The position numbers and the translations under genes are program-made. The notes beneath the pieces were generated by a model. That model was given only the letters and a program-made list of their open reading frames with translations. It ran no database searches and was not told the DNA's origin. DNA of 64,000 nt from Elusimicrobiota bacterium. Its GTDB lineage: Bacteria; Elusimicrobiota; Elusimicrobia; UBA1565; UBA9628. Each line of letters begins with the position of its first letter. Positions within the stretch are counted from its first letter, which is position 1. The stretch covers positions 106,954 to 170,953 of the forward strand of contig JACRDP010000010.1 in NCBI GenBank assembly GCA_016212855.1, read 5' to 3'. This document shows, in pieces, positions 48,563-56,812 of the stretch.

Positions 48563-49453
48563 ATGAACTCGCCCATCTCCGGGAAAACGGCCTTCGTCCT
48601 CGCAGGAGGGGGGAGCTTGGGCGCGGTTCAGGTGGGGATGCTGAAGGCCCTGGCGCGAGCCGGGATCGTCCCGGATTTGGTCGTCGGGGCTTCCGTCGGC
48701 GCGATCAACGGCGCCTTCTATGCGGGCGACCCGACGCCGGCGGGCGTCGAGCGCATCGAGCGCATCTGGCTCGGACTGTCTCGAAGCGACGTGTTCCCAT
48801 TCCCATTCATCCAGAGCTGCCTTGGTCTCAGCGGACGCTCGTCCCATGTTTCGGACCCCGCTCGTCTGCGCTCGATCCTGGAACCGCTTCTCCCGTGCCG
48901 CAGGCTCGAGGAGTGCGCGGTGCCGTGCGCGGTCGTGGCGACCGACCTCATGGACGGCTCCGAACGCGTCTACCGCGAGGGGCCGACGATGGACCTCCTG
49001 CTGGCCAGCGCGGCGATCCCGGCCGTTTTCCCGCCGGTGTTCCATGAGGGGCGCTACCTCGGCGACGGCGGCCTGTCCAACAACGCGCCGGTCTCGACCG
49101 CCGTCTCCCTCGGCGCGGCCAAGGTGATCGCGCTCTCGACGGGGTTCTCCTGCGCGCTCGCAGCACCTCCCCGCGGCGCAGTCGCGACGGCGCTTCACGC
49201 CCTGAATCTTCTCATCAACCGACGGCTGGTCCACGACTTGGAGGGGATGCTCGGACGCATCGAGGTCGCCGTGGTCCCGCCGCTGTGCCCGGTGGAAGTG
49301 ACGCCGTTCGACTTCTCAAGGAGCGCCGACCTCATCCGCCGGGCCGAGGCCTCGACGCGGCTTTGGCTGCGCCAAGGCGGGCTGTCCCGCCGGGGGATCC
49401 CGGAGGAGTTTTCGCCGCACGCGCACGGCTCGCCGACAGAAGCAGCTTGTTGA
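48563..49453 (+). CDS. Patatin-like phospholipase
   Basis: This 296-residue hydrolase has the oxyanion glycine-rich loop 'VLAGGGSLGAVQVGMLKALA', the nucleophile elbow 'VVGASVGAINGAFYAG' (G-x-S-x-G) and the catalytic Asp in 'GRYLGDGGLSNNAPVSTAVS'. It is probably a cytoplasmic or peripheral lipid acyl hydrolase of the RssA/YlbK type. GAGGG precedes the ATG. The last ~120 bp overlap the convergent HTH remnant, so its native C-terminus may have been altered there. Confidence 0.9.
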   Translation: MNSPISGKTAFVLAGGGSLGAVQVGMLKALARAGIVPDLVVGASVGAINGAFYAGDPTPAGVERIERIWLGLSRSDVFPFPFIQSCLGLSGRSSHVSDPARLRSILEPLLPCRRLEECAVPCAVVATDLMDGSERVYREGPTMDLLLASAAIPAVFPPVFHEGRYLGDGGLSNNAPVSTAVSLGAAKVIALSTGFSCALAAPPRGAVATALHALNLLINRRLVHDLEGMLGRIEVAVVPPLCPVEVTPFDFSRSADLIRRAEASTRLWLRQGGLSRRGIPEEFSPHAHGSPTEAAC

Positions 49454-49836
49454 ACTCTCCGATTTGCCGCTCGCGGGCGTATTGGAGGGCTATCGTCCGG
49501 AGGCGCTCCTCCGAGAGGACGGAACGCCGCATCGTCGTCCGCGGCAGCGCAAGTACGCGGCGCTGGACCTCCGGGTCGAGCTTCAACAAGTGAAGAAGAT
49601 TCGTCAGGCGGACCCGGCTGACGCCCGCCTCGCGCGCGAGCGCGGCTTGGCTCAAGCCAGGGGTGCAATCGAGCCTGCGGCGGTACTCCAGGGCCTGCCG
49701 TAGGCATACCTGAACGGCGGGAGAGCGCGGTTCCTTGCGGCCAGCACGAATGCGCGCCTCCAGATCCTCATGGAGCAGGACTTCCTTCTGCCCCTTGCGG
49801 GTGGTCGTAATTCCGAAAGAAAACTCATAAAATAGG
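49332..49836 (-). pseudogene. HTH protein of recombinase-associated type, no clear start
   Basis: On the minus strand a continuous frame reads 'FYEFSFGITTTRKGQKEVLL', 'SPAVQVCLRQALEYRRRLDC', 'LSQAALAREAGVSRVRLTNL', 'LHLLKLDPEVQRRVLALPRT' and 'RQIGEFNKLLLS'. It is an HTH protein of the kind encoded beside site-specific recombinases, related to the fragment at 15632-15872. The only start codons are an internal TTG (49655) or codons in other frames, and the 3' end overlaps the patatin gene, so it is probably a decayed mobile-element accessory gene. Confidence 0.5.
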
Positions 49837-49891
49837 CCGTTCCCGTTTTGAGGAGCGTCCGACTCGCGGAGCCATTTTTAGACGAGCAGTC

Positions 49892-50680
49892 TCACCGCGC
49901 GGGCTGGAGCTTGCGCTCTGATAGTTCTCCGGGATAGACGACTTTCGCCAAGCGATGGCCGGCCAAAATCTCCCGGGCCGCGCGCGCCGCTTCCCGGCCG
50001 CAATCGCGAAAGGACACGGCCAAATCGCCGCGGACATCACCTGTAGCGAGCCCGACCGACGGCGCGAAGAAAGGGATTCCTCGCACGCGCGCGTACTCCT
50101 TCGCGACGGCGAAATTCACCGGCGTGACCGTCACCGGATCGGGCGCGAGCCAGAGCGCGTTCGCGCGGGAACCGTCGCCGCGCAAGAGCCCGGGCAAGTC
50201 CCCCGGGAAATCAAGGAGCCCGTCCACGATCGACACGCCGTTCGCCTTACCGGCCGCCGCCGCGCGGCGGGCGAAGTCATCATCCGCGCGAGTCGAGCGC
50301 ACGGCGAGCAGCCGTTTCACGCCCGCTGCCGCCAGGAAGCGCACTAAGCGCTCCGGGGACGGCGTCATCGCGATGACGACGGCGTCGGAGCGCGCGCCGT
50401 CCGCGCGGAAGGACGGCGCGAGAGCGACGACCAGCGGCGCCGCCGCCGCCTTCGCTTGCAACGCCGAGCGTTGCCCGAGCGCGATGATGACGCCGTGCGG
50501 TCCTGGAGGCAACGGCCGGCTTGCGGGCGAAGTCTCGATCGGCTCCGGCCATTCGGCGCGCAGGCCCTCGAGAGCCTCGCGGTAGGAGAACGAGGCGGGT
50601 TCGTTCAACACGACGAGCATTTGAGCGGCACGGATCGTGGCGGGGAGCAGGAGCAACGACAAAATAAACAGGCAGTTCAT
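49892..50680 (-). CDS. Exported PF04392-type ABC solute-binding protein
   Basis: This 262-residue protein starts at ATG 50680 with the signal peptide 'MNCLFILSLLLLPATIRAAQ'. A periplasmic-binding-protein-like fold follows: 'GPHGVIIALGQRSALQAKA', 'VKRLLAVRSTRADDDFARRA', 'RANALWLAPDPVTVTPVNFA' and 'VRGIPFFAPSVGLATGDVRG'. This is the pattern of PF04392 (tryptophan/tyrosine ABC substrate-binding) proteins, often shorter and linked to two-component or TonB systems. No permease or ATPase is adjacent. It may act as a sensor partner for the nearby response regulator. Confidence 0.7.
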   Translation of the reverse strand: MNCLFILSLLLLPATIRAAQMLVVLNEPASFSYREALEGLRAEWPEPIETSPASRPLPPGPHGVIIALGQRSALQAKAAAAPLVVALAPSFRADGARSDAVVIAMTPSPERLVRFLAAAGVKRLLAVRSTRADDDFARRAAAAGKANGVSIVDGLLDFPGDLPGLLRGDGSRANALWLAPDPVTVTPVNFAVAKEYARVRGIPFFAPSVGLATGDVRGDLAVSFRDCGREAARAAREILAGHRLAKVVYPGELSERKLQPAR

Positions 50681-50721
50681 CGAGATCGCGGCGCCACGGC
50701 CGTCAGCGCTAAGCCCTAATA

Positions 50722-51435
50722 TCAGGCGTTCGGGCACACGAACTCGTAGCCCTTGCCTTTGTGGACCTGGATACGCCCGCCCCAATCCGGGCCCAGTTTT
50801 CGTCTTAAGGCCGAAATCGTGACGGCCAATACGTACTCCCAACTCTCGGATTCGTAGCCCCAGAGCGTTTCCCATAGGTCGGCATTCGTGTAAACCCAGT
50901 TCGGACGACGGAGAAAGAGCGCCAATACTCCCATCTCCTTGGACGTCAGGCGCACTCGCCGCCCATCGATGCGGACGAGGTCCGTGTCGAGGTCGAATTC
51001 GAGCCCCGGGTAACGATTCGCCTCGTGCCGGCCGATCTCAAGATCGCGCCGCCGGCTCAAGCTGAGCAGCCGTGCAAGGAGCTCGTTTTCGGCAAACGGC
51101 TTGGCCAGATGGTCATCGGCGCCGGAGTCGAGCGCCGTGATCTCATCCTCGGGCGCGCATCGGCCGGTCACCATCAGCACGCCGGCGGACCTCGTCATCG
51201 GATTGGCGCGCACGGCGCGCAGGAGAGCTTCGCCGGAAATTCCCGGGAGGTTCCAGTCGAGCAGCAGGATGTCCACCGGCTCGCGCTGCAGGACGTCGAG
51301 CGCCTTCTCTCCGTCTTCAACGACGACGGCGCTGTACCCGGAGTCCGCCAACCTCTCAAAAAAACGGACGTAATATCCGCGCATTTCCGAATCGTCTTCG
51401 ACGACCAAGGTCCTCCGCCGCTTGGGGATAACCAT
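50722..51435 (-). CDS. OmpR-family response regulator
   Basis: This 237-residue protein has a receiver domain ('TLVVEDDSEMRGYYVRFFER', phosphoacceptor Asp in 'DILLLDWNLPGISG', Lys in 'HLAKPFAENE') and a C-terminal winged helix ('RIDGRRVRLTSKEMGVLALF', 'TNADLWETLWGYESESWEYV', 'LAVTISALRRKLG'). It is divergent from the HTH-receiver gene. The cognate kinase is not adjacent; the hybrid kinase at 56809 is a candidate. Confidence 0.92.
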   Translation of the reverse strand: MVIPKRRRTLVVEDDSEMRGYYVRFFERLADSGYSAVVVEDGEKALDVLQREPVDILLLDWNLPGISGEALLRAVRANPMTRSAGVLMVTGRCAPEDEITALDSGADDHLAKPFAENELLARLLSLSRRRDLEIGRHEANRYPGLEFDLDTDLVRIDGRRVRLTSKEMGVLALFLRRPNWVYTNADLWETLWGYESESWEYVLAVTISALRRKLGPDWGGRIQVHKGKGYEFVCPNA

Positions 51436-51523
51436 GCCTCAGTGTAGGCGAGAAACCCGTTGACCGCAGGTGGCCTAACGGTGTATACTAAGCAAACGAA
51501 GCAAACGAAGTATAAGCTCGCCA
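51436..51523. promoter_or_regulatory. Divergent promoter region with tandem repeats
   Basis: Between the OmpR-type gene and the HTH-receiver gene lie a -10-like TATACT (51484-51489) and tandem 9-bp repeats AAGCAAACG (51490-51498, 51499-51507) followed by AAGTATAAG. The repeats lie between the -10 and ATG 51524 and could be a binding site or an unstructured leader. Confidence 0.4.
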
Positions 51524-52123
51524 ATGCCCGAACGAACCTACACGACGCACGACATCGCGAAATTCTGCGACGTCTATCCCTCGAGCGTGATGCACTGGAT
51601 CAACGGCGGCAAGCTGCGCACGCAGCGGACCGCCGGGGGACACCATCGCGTGACGCGGGAAGACCTCGTCGCCTTTCTGCGCGGGCTCAACATCCGCATT
51701 CCCGACGAGCTCGTCGCTCGCCGGCGCGTCCTCGTCGTGGACGACGACGCCGAACTGGCCAAGGTCGTCGCCCGGGCTTTCTCCCGGCGCGCCGAATACG
51801 AGGTGGAGACCTGCGGCGACGGCATCAACGCGCTGATCCGCATCGGCCAGCAGCCCCCGAATCTCGTCATCCTCGACATCGTCATCCCCAAGATGGACGG
51901 CATCCAGGTGTGCCGCGTCCTCAAGAGCCAGCCGAAGACGAAAGACATCAAAATCATCGCGATCAGCGGCCAGAAGCTGCCGTTCAGCGAGAAGAAGCTC
52001 CTCGACCTCAAGGTCGACGGTTTTTTCCGCAAGCCGCTCGATCTGAAGGAACTGACGGCACTCGCCGCCGAACTGCTGCGCGTCGAGACCTCGCCGCGCA
52101 AGTCCGCTCGAGCGGAGCGCTGA
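51524..52123 (+). CDS. Excisionase-type HTH fused to a receiver domain
   Basis: This 199-residue protein has the MerR/excisionase HTH first ('TTHDIAKFCDVYPSSVMHWI', 'GGKLRTQRTAGGHHRVTRED'). A CheY-like receiver follows ('RRVLVVDDDAELAKVVARAF', Asp in 'NLVILDIVIPKMDG', Lys in 'FFRKPLDLKELT'). The N-terminal position of the DNA-binding domain is the reverse of ordinary response regulators. It probably switches target genes after phosphorylation by a kinase elsewhere. Confidence 0.85.
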   Translation: MPERTYTTHDIAKFCDVYPSSVMHWINGGKLRTQRTAGGHHRVTREDLVAFLRGLNIRIPDELVARRRVLVVDDDAELAKVVARAFSRRAEYEVETCGDGINALIRIGQQPPNLVILDIVIPKMDGIQVCRVLKSQPKTKDIKIIAISGQKLPFSEKKLLDLKVDGFFRKPLDLKELTALAAELLRVETSPRKSARAER

Positions 52124-52140
52124 CACTCGGGCTTACGCCC

Positions 52141-53913
52141 ATGCCGATAGAGATCGCCTCGCCGCCGCAGACGCCTCCGGATGCGATCGATGGGATGAGC
52201 GTCGCGAGGCTGATTCTCGAGCAGCTGAAGAAGGAAGGCGTGCGAACGATTTTCGGCATCCCCGGCGGCCCCGCCACGCCTCTTTTCGACGCGTTCCACG
52301 GCGACGCGGGGCTGCGCCTGGTGGCTCCGCGGCACGAGGCGGGCGCCGCGTTCATGGCGTTGGGCGACGCGCGCGTCACAGGCGGAATCGGGGTTTGCCT
52401 GCTGACGACGGGGCCGGGTGCGACCAACGCGATCACCGCCGTGGCCGCCGCTAAGGCCGACGGCCTTCCCGTGCTGGTGCTCACCGCTCAGACGGCCACC
52501 TCTTCCTTCGGCAAAGGCTCGCTCCAGGACTCGACGGAGAGCGGCGTGGATACGGTCGCGCTTTTCCGGCCGATCACGAAGCTGAGCTCGATGCTGGCCA
52601 ATCCCGCCGCAGCCGGCACTCTTATCCGTCAAGCCCTCCGGACCGCGATGGCCGGCCGCCGGGGCCCTGTGCACCTCAGCATACCGACCGATTTGATGCG
52701 CCGGCCGGCCGCGGGGACGGCCCTCGCGCCCGCGCAGTATCGCTGCGAGCCGCGCCTGTTCGATCGCGAGGCGGTCCGGCGCTGCGCTCAAGTGCTTTTG
52801 GAGGCCCGGCGTCCGGCCATTTTGGCCGGCCACGGGCTCAATCTCGGGTGCGCGCAGCCGGAACTCCTGGAACTGGCGGAACTGCTGTCAATTCCCGTCG
52901 CGACCACGCCGAAAGGGAAGGGGGCATTCCCCGAAGCGCATCCGTTGTCCCTGCGGGTATTCGGCTTGGCGAGTTCGCCGCTGTCCGAGCGCTACCTGCT
53001 GTCTGAAGGCGTCGACGCGCTCCTGGTCCTGGGCAGCAGCCTGCACGAGAACTCCACCTCGGGCTGGGACCCCCGGCTCGGCGCCGGCCACGTGATGCAG
53101 CAGGACATCGACGCATCGGTGATCGGACGAAATTATCCCGTCTCCGTGTCCCTAGCCGGCGACGCAAAGACGACCCTGCGCGAGCTCCTGTTCGAACTGC
53201 GTCGTCGGCTCGACCGCGGCGAGCAGCCGCAGGCCGGATCCGGCCAGGCTTTCGCGCGTTTTAAGGCGGGCGTCCCGGCTTACCTCGACTCGGCGGCGAG
53301 GCTCTCGGACGGCGAGCCGATCAAGCCTCAGCGGCTGATGCGCGAACTCGACGCCGCGCTCCCCGCGGACGCGCTGATCTTTCTCGATGTCGGCAATAAC
53401 ACCCTCTGGGCCACGCACTACATGAGCGCGACGGGGCGCAATGCCTTCATCCACAACTGGGGGGAATTCGCGGCGATGGGCTACGGCGTCGCCGCGGCCG
53501 TGGGCGGCAAGCTCGCCGCCCCCGGCCGTCCCGTGATCGCCGTCGTGGGCGACGGCGGGTTCGCGATGGCCGGGATGGAGGTTTCGACGGCCGTAACCGA
53601 GAACGTCCCGGTGGTCTGGATCGTCCTCAATGACTCCCGTCTCAACGCGGTGCACCACGGCCAGACTTTGCAGTACGCCGGCCGCACGATCGGCACGGAA
53701 TTCCACCGCATGGACGTCGCGGGCGTGGCCGCGGCGCTGGGCGCATGGTCGCGGCGCGTGGACCGCCCCGGCGATATCGCCGCCGCCGTCGCCGACGCGT
53801 TCGCCTCGGGCCGCCCCGCGGTGATCGACGCGCGCATCGACGCCGAGGAGGTCCCGCCGATTCACTCGCGGGTGCGCGCGCTCGACAAGCTCTTCGTGGG
53901 AGAGAACGCATGA
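52141..53913 (+). CDS. Thiamine-diphosphate-dependent enzyme, acetolactate-synthase-like
   Basis: This 590-residue enzyme has the N-terminal ThDP-binding part with the catalytic Glu ('LVAPRHEAGAAFMALGDARV', about residue 65), 'CLLTTGPGATNAITAVAAAK' and 'GRRGPVHLSIPTDLM'. A central domain includes 'PAILAGHGLNLGCAQPELLE', and the C-terminal ThDP motif is 'VIAVVGDGGFAMAGMEVSTA' with 'VVWIVLNDSRLNAVHHGQTL'. The sequence fits the ALS/benzoylformate decarboxylase superfamily. No small regulatory subunit or ilvC is nearby, so branched-chain amino acid synthesis is unlikely; a carboligase or decarboxylase of secondary metabolism is more plausible. It overlaps the methyltransferase gene by ATGA. Confidence 0.85.
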   Translation: MPIEIASPPQTPPDAIDGMSVARLILEQLKKEGVRTIFGIPGGPATPLFDAFHGDAGLRLVAPRHEAGAAFMALGDARVTGGIGVCLLTTGPGATNAITAVAAAKADGLPVLVLTAQTATSSFGKGSLQDSTESGVDTVALFRPITKLSSMLANPAAAGTLIRQALRTAMAGRRGPVHLSIPTDLMRRPAAGTALAPAQYRCEPRLFDREAVRRCAQVLLEARRPAILAGHGLNLGCAQPELLELAELLSIPVATTPKGKGAFPEAHPLSLRVFGLASSPLSERYLLSEGVDALLVLGSSLHENSTSGWDPRLGAGHVMQQDIDASVIGRNYPVSVSLAGDAKTTLRELLFELRRRLDRGEQPQAGSGQAFARFKAGVPAYLDSAARLSDGEPIKPQRLMRELDAALPADALIFLDVGNNTLWATHYMSATGRNAFIHNWGEFAAMGYGVAAAVGGKLAAPGRPVIAVVGDGGFAMAGMEVSTAVTENVPVVWIVLNDSRLNAVHHGQTLQYAGRTIGTEFHRMDVAGVAAALGAWSRRVDRPGDIAAAVADAFASGRPAVIDARIDAEEVPPIHSRVRALDKLFVGENA

Positions 53914-54929
53914 AAACCGTGACCCCGCCGTCCGCCGACCGGTTGATCGACGAGATCATGGGCTACCGCAAGGCGAAGATCCTCATGGTCGCGGCCTACC
54001 TGGACGTCTTTACCCCGCTGGAATCGGCTCGGACCGCGTCCGCGCTCGCGCGGCGCCTGGCCTTGGACTCACGGGCCGTTGAAATACTCCTCGATGCGCT
54101 GACCGCCATCGGCTATCTGCGCAAACGCGGACGGCAATACGTGAACGCTCCGATCAGCCGCCGCTATCTGGTACGAGGCCGGCCGGGATACATGGGCGAC
54201 AACCTCAAGTACCAGGAAATGATCTGGGACGCCTGGGGCGACCTGCGCCATTCCATCGGCAAGGGCGGCGCGGTCCGGCCGCTCGAGTACTGGCTCCTGC
54301 GCCACAAGGGCTTTACCCAGGAGTACATCCGCGGCATGGACAACATCGCCCGCGGGCCGGCGGCGGAGATCTCCGCCATCGTGGCACCCGCGCCCGGCAG
54401 CCGGCTGCTCGACGTCGGCGCGGGACCGGGAACGTACAGCCTCGCGTTTCTGCGCGCCAACCCGGCGATGCGCGCCACACTGCTCGATCTGCCGAGCACG
54501 CTCAAAGTCACGCGCCGGATGCTCGCCCAATTCCCGGCCCTGGCCGCGCGGACGCGGCTGAAGGCGGGGAACTACCGCGACGCCGCCTTCGGCAGGGAAG
54601 ACTTCGATCTCGTCCTGCTGTCGCACATCACGCACGATGAAAACCCCGAGGTCAACCGGCGTCTCATCGAGGAAAGCTTCCGGGCCCTGAAACCGGGGGG
54701 ACGCGTCATCATTCACGACTTCATGCTCGACCCCAACCGGGTGCAGCCCGTGTTCGGCGCGCTGTTCTCCGTGCATATGCTGGCCTACACCGAGGGAGGG
54801 CGGACCTACACGGCCGCGGAATACGGGAACTGGCTGCGCCGCGCGGGCTTTTCGCGCCTCACGGAGCGCCGAATTGCGGTAAAATCGAGAAATTCGTCGC
54901 GGATCATTATCGGCGTAAAGGATCAATAG
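53910..54929 (+). CDS. SAM-dependent O-methyltransferase with winged-helix dimer domain
   Basis: This 339-residue protein has an N-terminal winged helix ('LARRLALDSRAVEILLDALT', 'AIGYLRKRGRQYVNAPIS') and a Rossmann methyltransferase domain ('SRLLDVGAGPGTYSLAFLRA', 'FDLVLLSHITHDENPEVNRR', 'ALKPGGRVIIHDFMLDPNRV'). It is the HIOMT/O-methyltransferase type common in natural-product pathways. Coupling to the ThDP gene suggests it methylates that enzyme's product. Confidence 0.85.
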   Translation: MKTVTPPSADRLIDEIMGYRKAKILMVAAYLDVFTPLESARTASALARRLALDSRAVEILLDALTAIGYLRKRGRQYVNAPISRRYLVRGRPGYMGDNLKYQEMIWDAWGDLRHSIGKGGAVRPLEYWLLRHKGFTQEYIRGMDNIARGPAAEISAIVAPAPGSRLLDVGAGPGTYSLAFLRANPAMRATLLDLPSTLKVTRRMLAQFPALAARTRLKAGNYRDAAFGREDFDLVLLSHITHDENPEVNRRLIEESFRALKPGGRVIIHDFMLDPNRVQPVFGALFSVHMLAYTEGGRTYTAAEYGNWLRRAGFSRLTERRIAVKSRNSSRIIIGVKDQ

Positions 54930-54935
54930 ACCTTG

Positions 54936-56429
54936 ATGACGCTGTTGGCGCTGCTTCCGCTTCTCCTGTCTCCGGCGGCCGCCTCGCCGGCGGCCGCGTC
55001 AACGAGGAACGTTCTGGCCGTCTGCGACGACGTGCAGGATCCGTTGACGCTCGATCCGCATAAGCAGTTCGCCGAAAAGAATCACACTCTGCTTCAGCAG
55101 ATATTCGAGGGCTTGGTCCGTTTCGATCCTCAGGGCCGAATCGAGCCCGCGTTGGCGATTTCCTGGGAGCGACGAGATCCGCTCCGCATGCGATTCCATC
55201 TGCGGAGGGACGTTCGCTTTCACGACGGGGAACCCTTCGACGCCGAGTCCGTTCGTTTCACGGTCGCGCGCTACCTGGATCCGAAAACCGGATTTCCCGC
55301 GCTGGGCTTCATCAGTTCTCTCGACAAGGTTGAAATCGTCGACGATCACACGGTGGATATAGTCACGAAGTTTCCCGACGGTCTGCTGCTCAATCGCTTG
55401 GCGGGCTTCGTGCTGGTCGTGCCTGCGAGGTACATGAAGGAGAAGGGGGAAACCTCCCTGGAACTCACCCCGGTCGGAACGGGCCCCTTCCGCTTCGAGA
55501 GGTGGGATCGCGGGCGCTCGCTCACGCTGAGCCGCAACGAGGCCTATTGGAACCGCGGCTATCCGAAGGCGGGGGGGCTCGTATTTAAATTCATACCGAC
55601 GTCGGGGCAACTCAAGGCGCTTCTCGCCGGCGAGATCGATATCGCGACCGAGTTGGCGGGCACGCAGACGACGGAAGCCATGCGCAGCGGGTTCTTGAAA
55701 GTGATCAAGACTCCCAGCTTCTATACCGTGACTGGTTCGCTGAACTCCTCCCGCGCACCGCTTTCCGACAAACGCGTCCGTCAAGCGCTGAATTACGCCG
55801 TCAACACCGAGGAACTGATTCGCTACGATCTCTTGGGCAACGGTCGAGAGATCGCGACGGTGACGATGGCGGGAGAGGAAGGCCACAATCCCCGGCTTAA
55901 GCCCTACCCTTACGATCCGCGCAAGGCCAAGAGCCTGCTCAAGGAAGCCGGTTATGAGGCCGGGTTCACCCTCAAGGCCCTGGTCAAAGTCCAAGGGGAG
56001 AGGGCGGCAAAAATTGTGGGCGGGCAGTTGGCTAAGATAGGGGTCGTTCTCGATGCACATCTGATCACCGACGCCGAGGTGGTTAGGGCTTTGACGAACG
56101 ATAAATGGGACGTGTTTATCGCGGGCTGCCCCGACCCGATGGCGCATTCGTACTTCATACAAAGCGTCTATCTTTACGGCCGTTCCCCGTACCGCGTCGC
56201 CGATAACCCGGCCTATGACGCGCTTCTTGAGCGCATGGTCGCGACGCTCGACGACGGCAAGCGACGCGAGCTTGCGGAAGATCTCGACCGCTATATGTAC
56301 GACGAGGCGCTCCTGATCTTTCTCTATCAGAGAATAAAGACTTACGGTGTCGGCAAAGGCGTCGATTTCGTTCCGGCCATCACCGGCATGCCGTACTTCT
56401 TCGGAGTCGGCAAGGCGGGAGTCCCATGA
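54936..56429 (+). CDS. Exported family 5 ABC solute-binding protein
   Basis: This 497-residue protein has a signal peptide (to about residue 22) and the SBP_bac_5 pattern: 'PLTLDPHKQFAEKNHTLLQQ', 'IFEGLVRFDPQGRIEPALAI', 'SWERRDPLRMRFHLRRDVRF', 'GTGPFRFERWDRGRSLTLSR', 'KRVRQALNYAVNTEELIRYD'. ATG 54936 is preferred to the TTG three bases before. The usual Dpp/Opp permease and ATPase genes are absent, so it may deliver its ligand to the adjacent hybrid kinase or TonB system. It overlaps the cupin gene by ATGA. Confidence 0.88.
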   Translation: MTLLALLPLLLSPAAASPAAASTRNVLAVCDDVQDPLTLDPHKQFAEKNHTLLQQIFEGLVRFDPQGRIEPALAISWERRDPLRMRFHLRRDVRFHDGEPFDAESVRFTVARYLDPKTGFPALGFISSLDKVEIVDDHTVDIVTKFPDGLLLNRLAGFVLVVPARYMKEKGETSLELTPVGTGPFRFERWDRGRSLTLSRNEAYWNRGYPKAGGLVFKFIPTSGQLKALLAGEIDIATELAGTQTTEAMRSGFLKVIKTPSFYTVTGSLNSSRAPLSDKRVRQALNYAVNTEELIRYDLLGNGREIATVTMAGEEGHNPRLKPYPYDPRKAKSLLKEAGYEAGFTLKALVKVQGERAAKIVGGQLAKIGVVLDAHLITDAEVVRALTNDKWDVFIAGCPDPMAHSYFIQSVYLYGRSPYRVADNPAYDALLERMVATLDDGKRRELAEDLDRYMYDEALLIFLYQRIKTYGVGKGVDFVPAITGMPYFFGVGKAGVP

Positions 56430-56812
56430 AAGCGGCGAAAAAAAGAGCCTGTTTTTGCATGGATCGTCTTGAGCGGATCGCGACGCGTAAGCTGGGCCCC
56501 GTGCGCTTGAAAGCCGTGTCGCAGTTCGGCCAGCTCCCCGGCGCCGCCGTCTTCCACGTCACTGTTCCTCCGCGCAGCCGCCATGACATGATCTTCCACC
56601 GCCGAACCAGAGAATGGTTCATGGTCGTGAAGGGACGAGGCCGCGGCGTCATCGGCAGGCGTCGCGTGAAGTTCCGGCCGGGCGTAATCGTCTTCATGCC
56701 TCCGGGCGTCCCGCACCAGATGATCACGGATGCTTCCGCGATGGAGGCCGTCGTTATCTTCTCGCCGCCGCTGAAGTTGTCGGGGCGCGGCATGGACGTC
56801 CACCGAGCTTGA
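56426..56812 (+). CDS. Small cupin-domain protein
   Basis: This 128-residue single-domain cupin has motif 1 'RHDMIFHRRTREWFMVVKGR' (one likely metal His and a Glu) and motif 2 'PGVIVFMPPGVPHQMITDA' (His). It could bind a metal and act as an isomerase or dioxygenase on a small molecule, or as a ligand sensor. It is coupled to both neighbours (ATGA overlap before, TTGA overlap after). Confidence 0.82.
   Translation: MKAAKKRACFCMDRLERIATRKLGPVRLKAVSQFGQLPGAAVFHVTVPPRSRHDMIFHRRTREWFMVVKGRGRGVIGRRRVKFRPGVIVFMPPGVPHQMITDASAMEAVVIFSPPLKLSGRGMDVHRA

Noticed and set aside
52141-53913. ilvB acetolactate synthase for branched-chain amino acids
   Set aside because: No ilvN, ilvC or ilvD nearby. The context is an O-methyltransferase and signalling genes, so the specific assignment is not supported.
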